Shown here piece by piece: positions 16,341-23,480 of a DNA stretch of 53,584 nucleotides. The notes below the pieces were generated by a model. It worked only from the letters and a program-made list of their open reading frames with translations, ran no database searches and had not been told where the DNA came from. Source of the DNA: Polyangiaceae bacterium. Lineage in GTDB: Bacteria; Myxococcota_A; Polyangia; Polyangiales; Polyangiaceae. The translations under genes were made by a program, and so were the position numbers. Location of the stretch: NCBI GenBank assembly GCA_025936045.1, contig JAICUB010000043.1, forward strand, positions 1 to 53,584, read 5' to 3'. The stretch's first letter is position 1. Each line of letters begins with the position of its first letter.

Positions 16341-16829
16341 ATGGGAAAGTGGGTGTCGATCGGCGTCGTCCTGCTTGGGTGTGCGGGGTGCGTGCAAGTT
16401 GTCGCGGCGGCAGCGGTGTCCGGCTCGGACCAGGGCGCGTCCGGACGCGAGCGCAAGTTCGCTCAGCTGCAGAAGGGAGAAGCCTACGAGCGCGACCGGG
16501 AGCTGCTGAAGACGACGGACCCAGCGGCGTGCTCGGCGGGTAAGCGCCCCGCATTCGAGCGCTTCGTCGAGGCCGCACGACGCGACACGGAGCACACGCT
16601 CACCCCCGAGGTGACGCTGGCGGAGGCCAACGAGTGGACGGACACGCTGCGATCGACGCTCAAACTGCAGCAGAAGCTGTGCAGAGCACCGGACGCGCCG
16701 CCGGCTCCGACGTCGACGGTTCCGGTCGTCGTGCTCGAGGAGGATCCGACGCCGCCTGCGTCCAACGTGCCGACGGATGCTGACGCCGGGGTGCCGTCTG
16801 GATGGGTGGAGCAGCGCGCGGCGCCCTAG
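16341..16829 (+). CDS. Small lipoprotein of unknown function
   Basis: The product has 162 residues and opens MGKWVSIGVVLLGCAGC, where either Cys could be lipidated; LGCAGC fits best at Cys 17. The mature part is mostly charged helix (RERKFAQLQKGEAYERDREL), with Cys at SAGKRP and KLCRAP, and ends in a Pro/Val/Asp-rich tail. No known domain is recognised. It stands alone: the convergent-looking lipoprotein at 15530-16117 is divergent from it, and downstream lies a broken recombinase. Codon use resembles the neighbours. Gene status is likely, given the signal peptide and clean frame, but no function can be given. Confidence 0.68.
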   Translation: MGKWVSIGVVLLGCAGCVQVVAAAAVSGSDQGASGRERKFAQLQKGEAYERDRELLKTTDPAACSAGKRPAFERFVEAARRDTEHTLTPEVTLAEANEWTDTLRSTLKLQQKLCRAPDAPPAPTSTVPVVVLEEDPTPPASNVPTDADAGVPSGWVEQRAAP

Positions 16830-16842
16830 GAAGTGACGACGG

Positions 16843-17095
16843 GTGCCAGGGAGCGCGCAGCTCGTTGCGCATCCCGACGTGGACGCCGAGCTCAAGGTGC
16901 TGGTCGTGCTGTCACGAACGCTCGGCGGGCTCCGAGCCGGCGACCTCAACGCGCTCCGATTGGACGGCGTTCTCGCCGGGCTTCGAGACGTGCACGCTCG
17001 TCCGCCGGAAGACACGCAAGAAACGCCCTCTTCCCCAGACATTCGAGCGAACGAGCGGATCCTTTCCGGGGAAGGGGCGCTCCGCCCGGGCGTAG
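16843..17095 (+). pseudogene. Remnant of a tyrosine recombinase/phage integrase catalytic domain
   Basis: Two frames join into one recombinase-like sequence. The first frame reads LVVLSRTLGGLRAGDLNALR, matching the box I region with its catalytic Arg in GGLRAGDL. After one extra base near 16960 the reading continues as WTAFSPGFETCTLVRRKTRK and KRPLPQ, matching the beta-strand pair that carries the catalytic Lys. The core-binding domain and the HxxR and Tyr motifs are missing, so only about 80 residues of a normally 300-residue or longer protein remain. The fragment points toward the 3' end of the tRNA-Met gene about 120 bp away, a standard position for integrases of integrative elements. I see no other element genes. 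Confidence 0.6.
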
Positions 17096-17216
17096 CTCCT
17101 CGATCAGAAGCTTGGCAGCGTTCAGCTTCCACACGCACCCACCGGCAAGTAGCAGCCCGAGTAGCAGCGCCCTTCCTGCCTTCCCTCCCCGATCGCGAAT
17201 CCAGCATGTTTTCCGG

Positions 17217-17290
17217 TGCCGAGAGACGGACTTGAACCGTCGACACCACGCTTATGAAGCGCGTGCTCTAACCAGCTGAGCTACCTCGGC
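17217..17290 (-). tRNA. tRNA-Met(CAT), elongator
   Basis: A 74-nt cloverleaf: acceptor GCCGAGG/TCTCGGC, D stem GCTC/GAGC, anticodon stem CGCGC/GCGTG (one G-U) with loop TTCATAA (anticodon CAT), variable loop GTGTC and T stem GACGG/CCGTC. The missing initiator features and the GTGTC variable loop fit elongator Met. CCA is not fully encoded. The pseudogene remnant of an integrase lies beside its 3' end. Confidence 0.92.
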
Positions 17291-17302
17291 AAAAGCCCGC
17301 GG

Positions 17303-17332
17303 AATATGGGCGGGGCGCCCCCGCCGTGTCAA
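17303..17332 (-). promoter_or_regulatory. Likely sigma70-type promoter of tRNA-Met
   Basis: On the minus strand a perfect TTGACA (17332-17327) is followed after 18 bases by CATATT (17308-17303; four of six matches). Transcription would start just before the tRNA 5' end at 17290. Confidence 0.55.
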
Positions 17333-17347
17333 GCGCGACCGGGAGTT

Positions 17348-18133
17348 TCAGCCGGCGCTCGGGACAGGCAGGCCGAACACGCGAGCCGCGTTCGCCGTCG
17401 TCAGCGCCGCGATGCGCTCGAGGTCTGAGGCTCGGAGCTCGGCCAGCCGCGCCGCGGTGTGCTTCACGAACGCGGGCTCACACTTTTTGCCACGGAGCGG
17501 GACGGGGGCGAGGTAGGGGCTGTCGGTCTCGACGAGTATGCGGTCCTCCGGGGCCCAGGCCGCAACCTCGTGGACGGCGATCGCCTTTTTGAAGGTCAGA
17601 ATGCCGGAGAACGACAAATAGAAGCCGAGATCGAGCGCACGCGCCGCGAACGCGCGATCCTCGCTGAAGCAGTGGATGATGCCGCCCACGTCGCGGGCCC
17701 CCTCGTCCGTGAGAATCCCGAGCGTCTCCTCGGGCGCGCTCCTGGTGTGGACGACGAGCGGCTTCTTCAGCCGCCGCGCGAGCGCGACGGCACGCCGAAA
17801 GACGTCCTTTTGCGTCTCGCGCGGGGAATGGTCGTAGTGAAAATCCAAGCCGACCTCGCCGACGGCGACGACGCGTGGATTTTCGGCGAGCGCCGCGAGC
17901 TCGCCCTCGAACGCCCCGGTCGCCTGGCTCGCGTCGTGCGGGTGGATGCCCACCGTGGCGACCACGTCGGCACGGCGCTCCGCGAGCGCGACGGCCGAGC
18001 GCGCGTGCTCGAGGGAGCCGACGCCGATGCACGCGAACGACAGGACGCCGGCAGCGTTCGCGCGCGAAATCACCGCGTCCGCGCCCTCGGGGAAGCTGCC
18101 CGCGTCGAGGTGGCAGTGCGTGTCGAAGAACAT
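17348..18133 (-). CDS. tatD: TatD family metal-dependent DNase
   Basis: The product has 261 residues, the normal length. The metal-binding and catalytic motifs of the TatD TIM-barrel hydrolases are intact: FFDTHCHLD (first HxH), VGIHPHDAS, GEVGLDFHYDHSPRETQ (Glu and His ligands), VHTRSA, IIHCFSED and VETDSPYLAP (final Asp). Family members are 3'-5' DNases or deoxyribonucleases with repair or cell-death links. The ATG overlaps the prkA stop by one base (TGATG), so it is the last gene of a five-gene operon and is probably translated by coupling. tatD is elsewhere often next to metG or dnaX/holB; none is seen here. Confidence 0.94.
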   Translation of the reverse strand: MFFDTHCHLDAGSFPEGADAVISRANAAGVLSFACIGVGSLEHARSAVALAERRADVVATVGIHPHDASQATGAFEGELAALAENPRVVAVGEVGLDFHYDHSPRETQKDVFRRAVALARRLKKPLVVHTRSAPEETLGILTDEGARDVGGIIHCFSEDRAFAARALDLGFYLSFSGILTFKKAIAVHEVAAWAPEDRILVETDSPYLAPVPLRGKKCEPAFVKHTAARLAELRASDLERIAALTTANAARVFGLPVPSAG

Positions 18134-20385
18134 CAGCGCAAGAGGTCGGCGAAGCGCTCGCTCACGAGCACGGCCGCGGCGTCACCGGCCGACGTATCTT
18201 CGTAACCGAAGCGGCGCTTCAGCTCCTCGAGCGCGCGTGAAGCGGCGGTCCGACGCGCGTCGTCGAGCCCGCTGCCTTCCCCGCGCAGGAGAAGCATGAT
18301 GTCGCGGCAGAGCTTCGCGATCGGCAGCCGACGCTCGGCGAACACGGCTTCACGCAGCTTTTTGAGCTGCCCCGCGAAAATGCGCGTGTGATCGATGGGG
18401 TCGTCCGGGTGGTCGATGGCCCAGGCGGCAATCGAGTTGATGAGCGAGTTGCGGAGCTCCTGCGCGTTCTCGCTCGCGCCGAGCAAGGTCTCCACCTCAC
18501 CCATCAGGCGTTCGTCCGGATCTTCGTATTGGCCGGTCATGGGGTTTCGGAGCTTCTCGCGCTTCACCCAGAAGCTCACGTGGGTCACGTAGCGACTGAA
18601 GAGATCGGCATAGCGCGCTTCGTCCACGAGACCGCTCGCGATGCGAAGCTCGTCCTCGAGTGCCTCGAGCAAGCGCTCGCGCAGCGTGCGCCGGAAGAGC
18701 ACGTGGTCGTGGTAGCCGCCCGGCAGCCGCTCCTGCTCGAGAAATGCGTACTCGCTCGTGCGCTCGCACAGCCGGTCCATTTCGGCCAGCACCGCGAGCG
18801 GGGAGAGGCAATCGTGCCGCGGGCTTTGGGCCGCGTCGAGCAGTACGCCGCGCATCTCACGCGGGCTCGCGCCGACGCTACCCTCGAAAATCGGGTACGC
18901 GTCGCTCTCGTGGTACAGGCGCGGAATCGCCGAGCGGAGGACCTTCGCGTCGTCGTCGTCGAGATGGCTCGGCGGCGCGCCCGTCGCGTAGAGGTCCATC
19001 TTTTCCACCGCCGTGAGGTTCGTGACGAGCTCGCGGAGCGCGCCCTCGTAGCGCTCCGGGTTCGGCTTTCGCATACGGGTGAGCACCGCGAACATCGCGG
19101 CGAGCTCCGTCGCGTGCGGCGCGACATGGCGGCGAGCCTGCGGCGCAATCTGCAGATCGTAAATCTTCTTCTCGTCGAAGTAGCTGAGGAGGTACGGCGC
19201 GCGCACGAGCTCGAGCCGACCGCGGAAGCTCTCGTACTCGACGTGCTCGCGGAACGCGCCGAGGTGGACTTCGTTCGCACTGCCGAGCAAAACGCAGTTG
19301 ACCTGCACGGTTTGCGAGCGGAGCTGCACTTCGCCCGTTTCGGCCGTGATTTGCAGGTATTTGAAGGCGTCGAGCGGCCGCTTCAGGAGGTCCGAGAACT
19401 CGACGACACCACCCATCGCGTCGATGAGCTCGCCGAACACCTCGAAGAGCGCGATCGACTGCAGCGCCGGCGGAAGCGCCGCGGGGTTGCGATCGGCCGT
19501 GATCTGGCGCTCGCTCGCGTCGACCGAAAGCTCCGGTCCCACGGTGACGGCGCCGACGCGATAGCGCCTGGAGATGAAGTAGCGCTCCACCTGCACGTGA
19601 CGCAGCACCTCGTCGAGCGCGCCGTCGTAGCTCGCGAGCAGCGAATCGTAGACCTGGCGGCTCTTGTGCGAGAGGTTGCCGCGTAACACCCAATCGGGCG
19701 GGGCTTCCTGCGCGCCGGCCTCGGCGTAGAGTCGCCCGAGGAGCTTTGCTCGTTCGTCGAGCGGGAGGAGGAACAGCGGGTGATCGCGCACCTCGATGTG
19801 CAGCCGAGCATCCATCTCCTCGAACGGGAGGTGCGCGAAGCTGGCGTCGTCGGGGCGCTGAGACGGCCGCCGCCCGCCGAAGCCGATGGAACCGCGGAGC
19901 CGCGCCTGATTCGGGAAAACCCAGTGAAAGCGATAGAGAGCGCCCTCTGGCTGGGACGAGTAGTGCTCGAGGGCGCGCATGATGCAGTGCGCGATGGTGC
20001 TCTTCGCGGAGCCGTTCGGGCCGTGCAACAGAATCAGCCGCGTGGGGCGTCCTTCACGGCCGAAGTTCTCGAGCGCCCGGTACACCTCGCGTTGTACCTG
20101 CTCTTGACCCACGAGCGCTTCGTGCGCGGCTTCGGCAGGGTCCAGGAACGGCAAATCGAAGAGCTTGTAGCGGCTCTCCTCGCCCCAGGGGCGCGCGAGC
20201 TCGGCGCGGCCGTAGTAGCCGAACATGTCGCGCAAGTAACGACACGCGTCACGTGAGTGTCGAAGTGGATTCGAAGCGAAGAGCTCGAGGTATTCGCGGA
20301 AGGTGAGCAGGCGTCGCTCATCGCGAAATTCCTGCTCCATCCGCTCCGTGATGCCCTGGAGCTCGTCGAGGATGTTGTTCGCCAT
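18133..20385 (-). CDS. prkA: PrkA/YeaG family serine protein kinase
   Basis: The product has 750 residues, about 100 more than E. coli YeaG. The N-terminal AAA+ module has Walker A HGPNGSAKST at about 121-130 and the family motif near LLGSANEVHLGAFREH. The C-terminal region (HVSFWVKREKLRNPMTGQYE, then DPDERLMGEVETLLG) is the PrkA-specific kinase-like domain. Family members phosphorylate proteins during stress or sporulation and usually sit beside yeaH (DUF444) and spoVR; neither is in this window. The gene lies between a lipoprotein gene 39 bp upstream and tatD, with which it overlaps by one base. The extra residues lie mainly in the AAA+ half (GSIGFGGRRPSQRPDDASFA region) and near the C-terminus. 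Confidence 0.93.
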   Translation of the reverse strand: MANNILDELQGITERMEQEFRDERRLLTFREYLELFASNPLRHSRDACRYLRDMFGYYGRAELARPWGEESRYKLFDLPFLDPAEAAHEALVGQEQVQREVYRALENFGREGRPTRLILLHGPNGSAKSTIAHCIMRALEHYSSQPEGALYRFHWVFPNQARLRGSIGFGGRRPSQRPDDASFAHLPFEEMDARLHIEVRDHPLFLLPLDERAKLLGRLYAEAGAQEAPPDWVLRGNLSHKSRQVYDSLLASYDGALDEVLRHVQVERYFISRRYRVGAVTVGPELSVDASERQITADRNPAALPPALQSIALFEVFGELIDAMGGVVEFSDLLKRPLDAFKYLQITAETGEVQLRSQTVQVNCVLLGSANEVHLGAFREHVEYESFRGRLELVRAPYLLSYFDEKKIYDLQIAPQARRHVAPHATELAAMFAVLTRMRKPNPERYEGALRELVTNLTAVEKMDLYATGAPPSHLDDDDAKVLRSAIPRLYHESDAYPIFEGSVGASPREMRGVLLDAAQSPRHDCLSPLAVLAEMDRLCERTSEYAFLEQERLPGGYHDHVLFRRTLRERLLEALEDELRIASGLVDEARYADLFSRYVTHVSFWVKREKLRNPMTGQYEDPDERLMGEVETLLGASENAQELRNSLINSIAAWAIDHPDDPIDHTRIFAGQLKKLREAVFAERRLPIAKLCRDIMLLLRGEGSGLDDARRTAASRALEELKRRFGYEDTSAGDAAAVLVSERFADLLR

Positions 20386-20424
20386 CGCCGCCCTGATCCC
20401 GTTCGGTTGCGATCGCGGAAAGCG

Positions 20425-20988
20425 CTACTTCACGTCCACGACGAGCGATAGATCGCGTTTCTCCATCAAGCACGTTTCCTCCGTGCAGACCGAAAATGCG
20501 AACTGACCGCTCACGGTGCGCTGACCGGCGCCGTCCGGAGTGAATGGAACGCGCATGGTGACGCGCTGGGGCTCGAGCTTCGCCGCGTCCTTGCCGACGA
20601 CCGGTTGCGCGAACTTCAGGCCCGGCGCCTCCTTGGCCTTGAATTTGTAAGGGTACTGTTGGTTTGCGTGGAAGGGTGGCTTCGCGTCGAGCACGATCTC
20701 GATCGTGCCTTCCTTACCGGGCGCGTACGTCCCGGCGGGTTGCGCCACGAGCGCGAACTTAGCTTCATCGTAGCGGCTCGAGCCGGCGGCCGAGCCCGCC
20801 GCTGCCGGCGCGGCAGGTGTCGCCGAGGTCGCCACCGTCGTGGCCGGGGGAGCCTCGGCGGGAGCGGATGCGCCTTGCGAGGTCGGAGCGCGGGCATCCT
20901 CGCCGGCCGGTGGAGCCTCCCGCTTGCAGGCTGTCGAAAGCACCGCTGCCGCGGCGAACGGCAGAACGAGACGCAACACGATCGACAT
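20425..20988 (-). CDS. Lipoprotein with DsbD-N-like beta domain
   Basis: The product has 187 residues from the ATG at 20988 (MSIVLRLVLPFAAAAVLSTAC, lipobox STAC); a start at 21006 would only add six residues. An Ala/Pro/Thr/Ser-rich linker (about 22-75) leads to a beta-rich domain (FALVAQPAGTYAPGKEGTIE ... QQYPYKFKAKEAPGLKF) ending QFAFSVCTEETCLMEKRDLS. The CxxxxC pair and position resemble the immunoglobulin-like N-terminal domain of DsbD and related thiol-reductase domains, but the match is by eye only. It sits between a kinase gene and prkA on the same strand and is probably co-transcribed. A periplasmic binding or redox role is a guess. Confidence 0.72.
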   Translation of the reverse strand: MSIVLRLVLPFAAAAVLSTACKREAPPAGEDARAPTSQGASAPAEAPPATTVATSATPAAPAAAGSAAGSSRYDEAKFALVAQPAGTYAPGKEGTIEIVLDAKPPFHANQQYPYKFKAKEAPGLKFAQPVVGKDAAKLEPQRVTMRVPFTPDGAGQRTVSGQFAFSVCTEETCLMEKRDLSLVVDVK

Positions 20989-21048
20989 GGCTTCTTGATC
21001 TACCACAAGCCAGGGCTCGGCCGAAAACCGCCGCGGCCAGAGCTCGGC

Positions 21049-22374
21049 TCAGCGCAAAGCCAGCACGAGCACGATGATCACGCCGACGAGCAGCGCACCG
21101 CCGCCGACGAGCGCGATCGGCAGCCAACTCGGGGCCCCCGTGGGGACCCCCGCCGCCACGAGATCGGCCGCGGCGCTCGCCCGCGACACCGGGCTCGGAG
21201 CCCGTGACGGAGGGACCGGCGGCAGAGCCGCGCCAGCGGATGCGTCGGTCCCGAGAGAGTCCGATTCGCCGAAGAACGAATCGGAGGCGTCCGCGGGTGA
21301 CGCGGGCATGACGACCTTGGTCGCCATGAGCTCCGGCATCTTCGCGTCGATCTTCGCCGCGATCTCGCCCTCGGGCATGGCCGCCCAGAGCGTGTGCGGG
21401 CCGTCGAGCCCATAGGCGCCTGCAACGTCCTCGGCGAGCGCGCCCACCGTTGCGGTGCGGAGCGCCTGCATCTTCTTGAAGGCGTGCGCCATCACCGGAT
21501 CGAGCGTGGGCGGTACCGGGTATTTCTGGCCGCGACCGACTTCGCTCGGCGGCTTGGGATCCTTCGTGAGGATCTCGAGCAAGATGCTCGGACCGTTGCT
21601 GCCGGCGAACGGCACGTGCGCGGTCATGCACTCGTAAGCGATGGCGGCGAGTGCCCAGACGTCCGCGCGGTGATCCAGCGTGTCGAGCCCCTGCGCTTGC
21701 TCGGGCGCCATGTAGAAGGGTGACCCGATGGTCGTGCCGAGCACGGTGAGCTTCTTCGCCGATTCGCCCTTGTCCTTCACCGAACCGAAGTCCAAGACCT
21801 TGACGATGTCGCCTTCGCGCGTCTGGCACAGAAACAGGTTGTCCGGCTTGAGATCGCGATGGACGAGCTTCATCGCATGCGCGGCGTCGAGCGCGAGCGC
21901 GGTCTGGGCGAGCATGCGCACCAGGCGCGCCGGTGAGATCACGCTCTCGCGCTTGAGCGTCGCGCGGAGCTCCTCCCCGTACAAAAATTCCATGGCGAGC
22001 ACGTACGTTCCGTCGTGCGTCGGCTGAAAGCCGAGCACGTCGACGATGTGCTGGTGCGGAAGCGTCCGGCTCACCTCGAACTCGCGCTTGAAGCGCTCGA
22101 CACTCACCTCGTCCCGCGCCACGTCGGCGTGCAGCACCTTGAGCGCGACGTTGCGGCGCTCCTGCATGTCGAGCGCTTCGTAGACGCGGCCCATGCCACC
22201 GTCGGCGACGACGCGCCGGATCTGGTAGCGCTCGCAGAAGAGCTGGCCGACGCGCGGGTCGTCGGCGTCGGCCTGGACGGGCACCTGGGTCGCGCTCGTG
22301 AGCGCCGTGCCGTCGACCGGACAGAAACCCGCGTCGTCAGGGTAAAGGCGTCCGCAGGACGCACAAGCTTTCAT
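21049..22374 (-). CDS. Ser/Thr protein kinase with N-terminal zinc ribbon and C-terminal anchor
   Basis: The product has 441 residues. It opens with a short zinc-ribbon-like motif (CASCGRLYPDDAGFCPVDG; Cys 4, 7 and 18), then a Hanks-type kinase: Gly-rich VADGGMGRVYEA, VALKVL lysine (K79), VHRDLKPDNLFL (D173), VLDFGSVKD (D195) and GSPFYMAPEQ. A variable linker follows, and the protein ends in one membrane helix (LPIALVGGGALLVGVIIVLV) with only a few residues beyond, so it is tail-anchored with no outer sensor domain. Signal input may therefore come from the cytosolic zinc ribbon. The gene is second in the operon, after another zinc-ribbon gene 46 bp upstream. Confidence 0.94.
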   Translation of the reverse strand: MKACASCGRLYPDDAGFCPVDGTALTSATQVPVQADADDPRVGQLFCERYQIRRVVADGGMGRVYEALDMQERRNVALKVLHADVARDEVSVERFKREFEVSRTLPHQHIVDVLGFQPTHDGTYVLAMEFLYGEELRATLKRESVISPARLVRMLAQTALALDAAHAMKLVHRDLKPDNLFLCQTREGDIVKVLDFGSVKDKGESAKKLTVLGTTIGSPFYMAPEQAQGLDTLDHRADVWALAAIAYECMTAHVPFAGSNGPSILLEILTKDPKPPSEVGRGQKYPVPPTLDPVMAHAFKKMQALRTATVGALAEDVAGAYGLDGPHTLWAAMPEGEIAAKIDAKMPELMATKVVMPASPADASDSFFGESDSLGTDASAGAALPPVPPSRAPSPVSRASAAADLVAAGVPTGAPSWLPIALVGGGALLVGVIIVLVLALR

Positions 22375-22420
22375 GGTCTTTCAGCCGGAGTCCCCACCCG
22401 CCTCGCCACCCGCGGCGGGC

Positions 22421-23176
22421 TCACGGGCTTTCCGATTGGCCCTCGGCCTCGGGCTGCGTACCGTCGGGCTGCGCGGCGGGCCGATAGTAGAGGATGCGGT
22501 TGCAGCTCGGACATTGGCCGAACTCGTCGGCGCGAAGGAGCTTTTGGAAGAGCATCGGCTGGAGCCGGATGTGGCAAGCGCTGCACGTCCCATCACGGGT
22601 CCAGGCGAGCGCCGTGCCCTTGCGCTTACGGATCATCTCGTAGCGACGATAGAGGTCGGGCTTGATCTTCTGCACCAAGAGCTCGCGCTCGGCTTGCTTG
22701 CGGGCGAGCTCCTCTTCGGAGGTCGCGATGCGGCTGATCGAGTCGGACTCACTCGAGCCGAGGTCGCCGGAGACCGCGCCGTGCTGCTCCGTCACCTGAT
22801 CGAACTCACCGCGCCCCTGCTGAATCAGGCCGTCGAGCTTTTCGAGCTCGATCTCGCGATCGCGGTAGAGCTTGCGGAGCTCCTCCACTTCGCGCTGCGC
22901 GGCGTTCGCCTCACGCTCGGTCCGGCAGCGAGCGAGTTTCTCGCGCGACCGCTCGACTTGGATCGACATCTGCCTGAGCTCACCGACGAGATCACCGCGC
23001 GCCTTCTCCATCTCACCGAGGCTCTGGCGCCCGCGGGTCAGTCGATCCTCGAGGCTCCTAGCGGCGGCCTTCTTGTCGTTCAGCGTTTTCTGGTCTTGGG
23101 TGAAGCGGTCGGTCAGGTCCCTCAGCTTCGCATCCAGGGCGGCGAGCTCTTCAAGCGCCTCGATCTGAAACTTCAT
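22421..23176 (-). CDS. Coiled-coil protein with C4-type zinc ribbon
   Basis: The product has 251 residues; ATG at 23176 is preferred, with a GTG two codons upstream also possible. Residues about 1-175 are an almost continuous charged coiled coil (EELAALDAKLRDLTDRFTQD ... REKLARCRTEREANAAQREV). A C-terminal C4 zinc ribbon follows (GTCSACHIRLQP ... GQCPSCNRILYY), as in the zf-RING_7/C4-type zinc ribbon family found across bacteria, including CdsZ of Chlamydia. The family has links to nucleic-acid binding, but no fixed role. It is the first gene of the minus-strand operon that continues to tatD. The tail after the ribbon is acidic and disordered. Confidence 0.88.
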   Translation of the reverse strand: MKFQIEALEELAALDAKLRDLTDRFTQDQKTLNDKKAAARSLEDRLTRGRQSLGEMEKARGDLVGELRQMSIQVERSREKLARCRTEREANAAQREVEELRKLYRDREIELEKLDGLIQQGRGEFDQVTEQHGAVSGDLGSSESDSISRIATSEEELARKQAERELLVQKIKPDLYRRYEMIRKRKGTALAWTRDGTCSACHIRLQPMLFQKLLRADEFGQCPSCNRILYYRPAAQPDGTQPEAEGQSESP

Positions 23177-23233
23177 CGTCACTTAAGGTCGGCTCCTTCG
23201 GCAGCTCTATACGCGGTCTCGCCGCGCGGCCAG

Positions 23234-23307
23234 TGGGCCCACCCGGGTTCGAACCGGGAACGGCCCGGTTATGAGCCGGGGGCTCTGACCGATTGAGCTA
23301 TGGGCCC
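23234..23307 (-). tRNA. tRNA with CAT anticodon, probably tRNA-Ile2
   Basis: A 74-nt cloverleaf: acceptor GGGCCCA/TGGGCCC, D stem GCTC/GAGC, anticodon stem CCCGG/CCGGG with loop CTCATAA, and T stem CCCGG/CCGGG. The CTCATAA loop with a GG..CC anticodon stem and GG-start acceptor resembles the lysidine-modified tRNA-Ile(CAU). A second elongator Met gene cannot be excluded from sequence alone. CCA is not encoded. Confidence 0.9.
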
Positions 23308-23312
23308 CGCGA

Positions 23313-23341
23313 ACGCTACCCGAAAGCAGGCGCACCCGCAA
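23313..23341 (-). promoter_or_regulatory. Possible promoter of the CAT tRNA
   Basis: On the minus strand TTGCGG (23341-23336), 17 bases, then TAGCGT (23318-23313). The -35 is weak (three of six) and the -10 keeps the T-A...T pattern; it lies directly before the tRNA. Confidence 0.35.
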
Positions 23342-23480
23342 ACCTCGCAAAAGCACCAAAGTGGAAGCACCAAACCCGCGACTCGCGGTGGCGTCCGGAG
23401 GGCGCGCCGCGCGCGGACCGGCCCGCGGTCGGGCCCCTTGCGGCGGGCGCCGTTCATCCGTGTTAGGACGAGATTTTGGC

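Noticed and set aside
18388..19686. Plus-strand open frame of 432 codons opposite prkA
   Set aside because: Antisense to a highly conserved kinase; composition typical of shadow frames.
23361..23480. Longer uvrA start
   Set aside because: The extra 40 residues are Arg/Gly/Ala-rich and unlike UvrA; the ATG at 23481 begins at the conserved fold.
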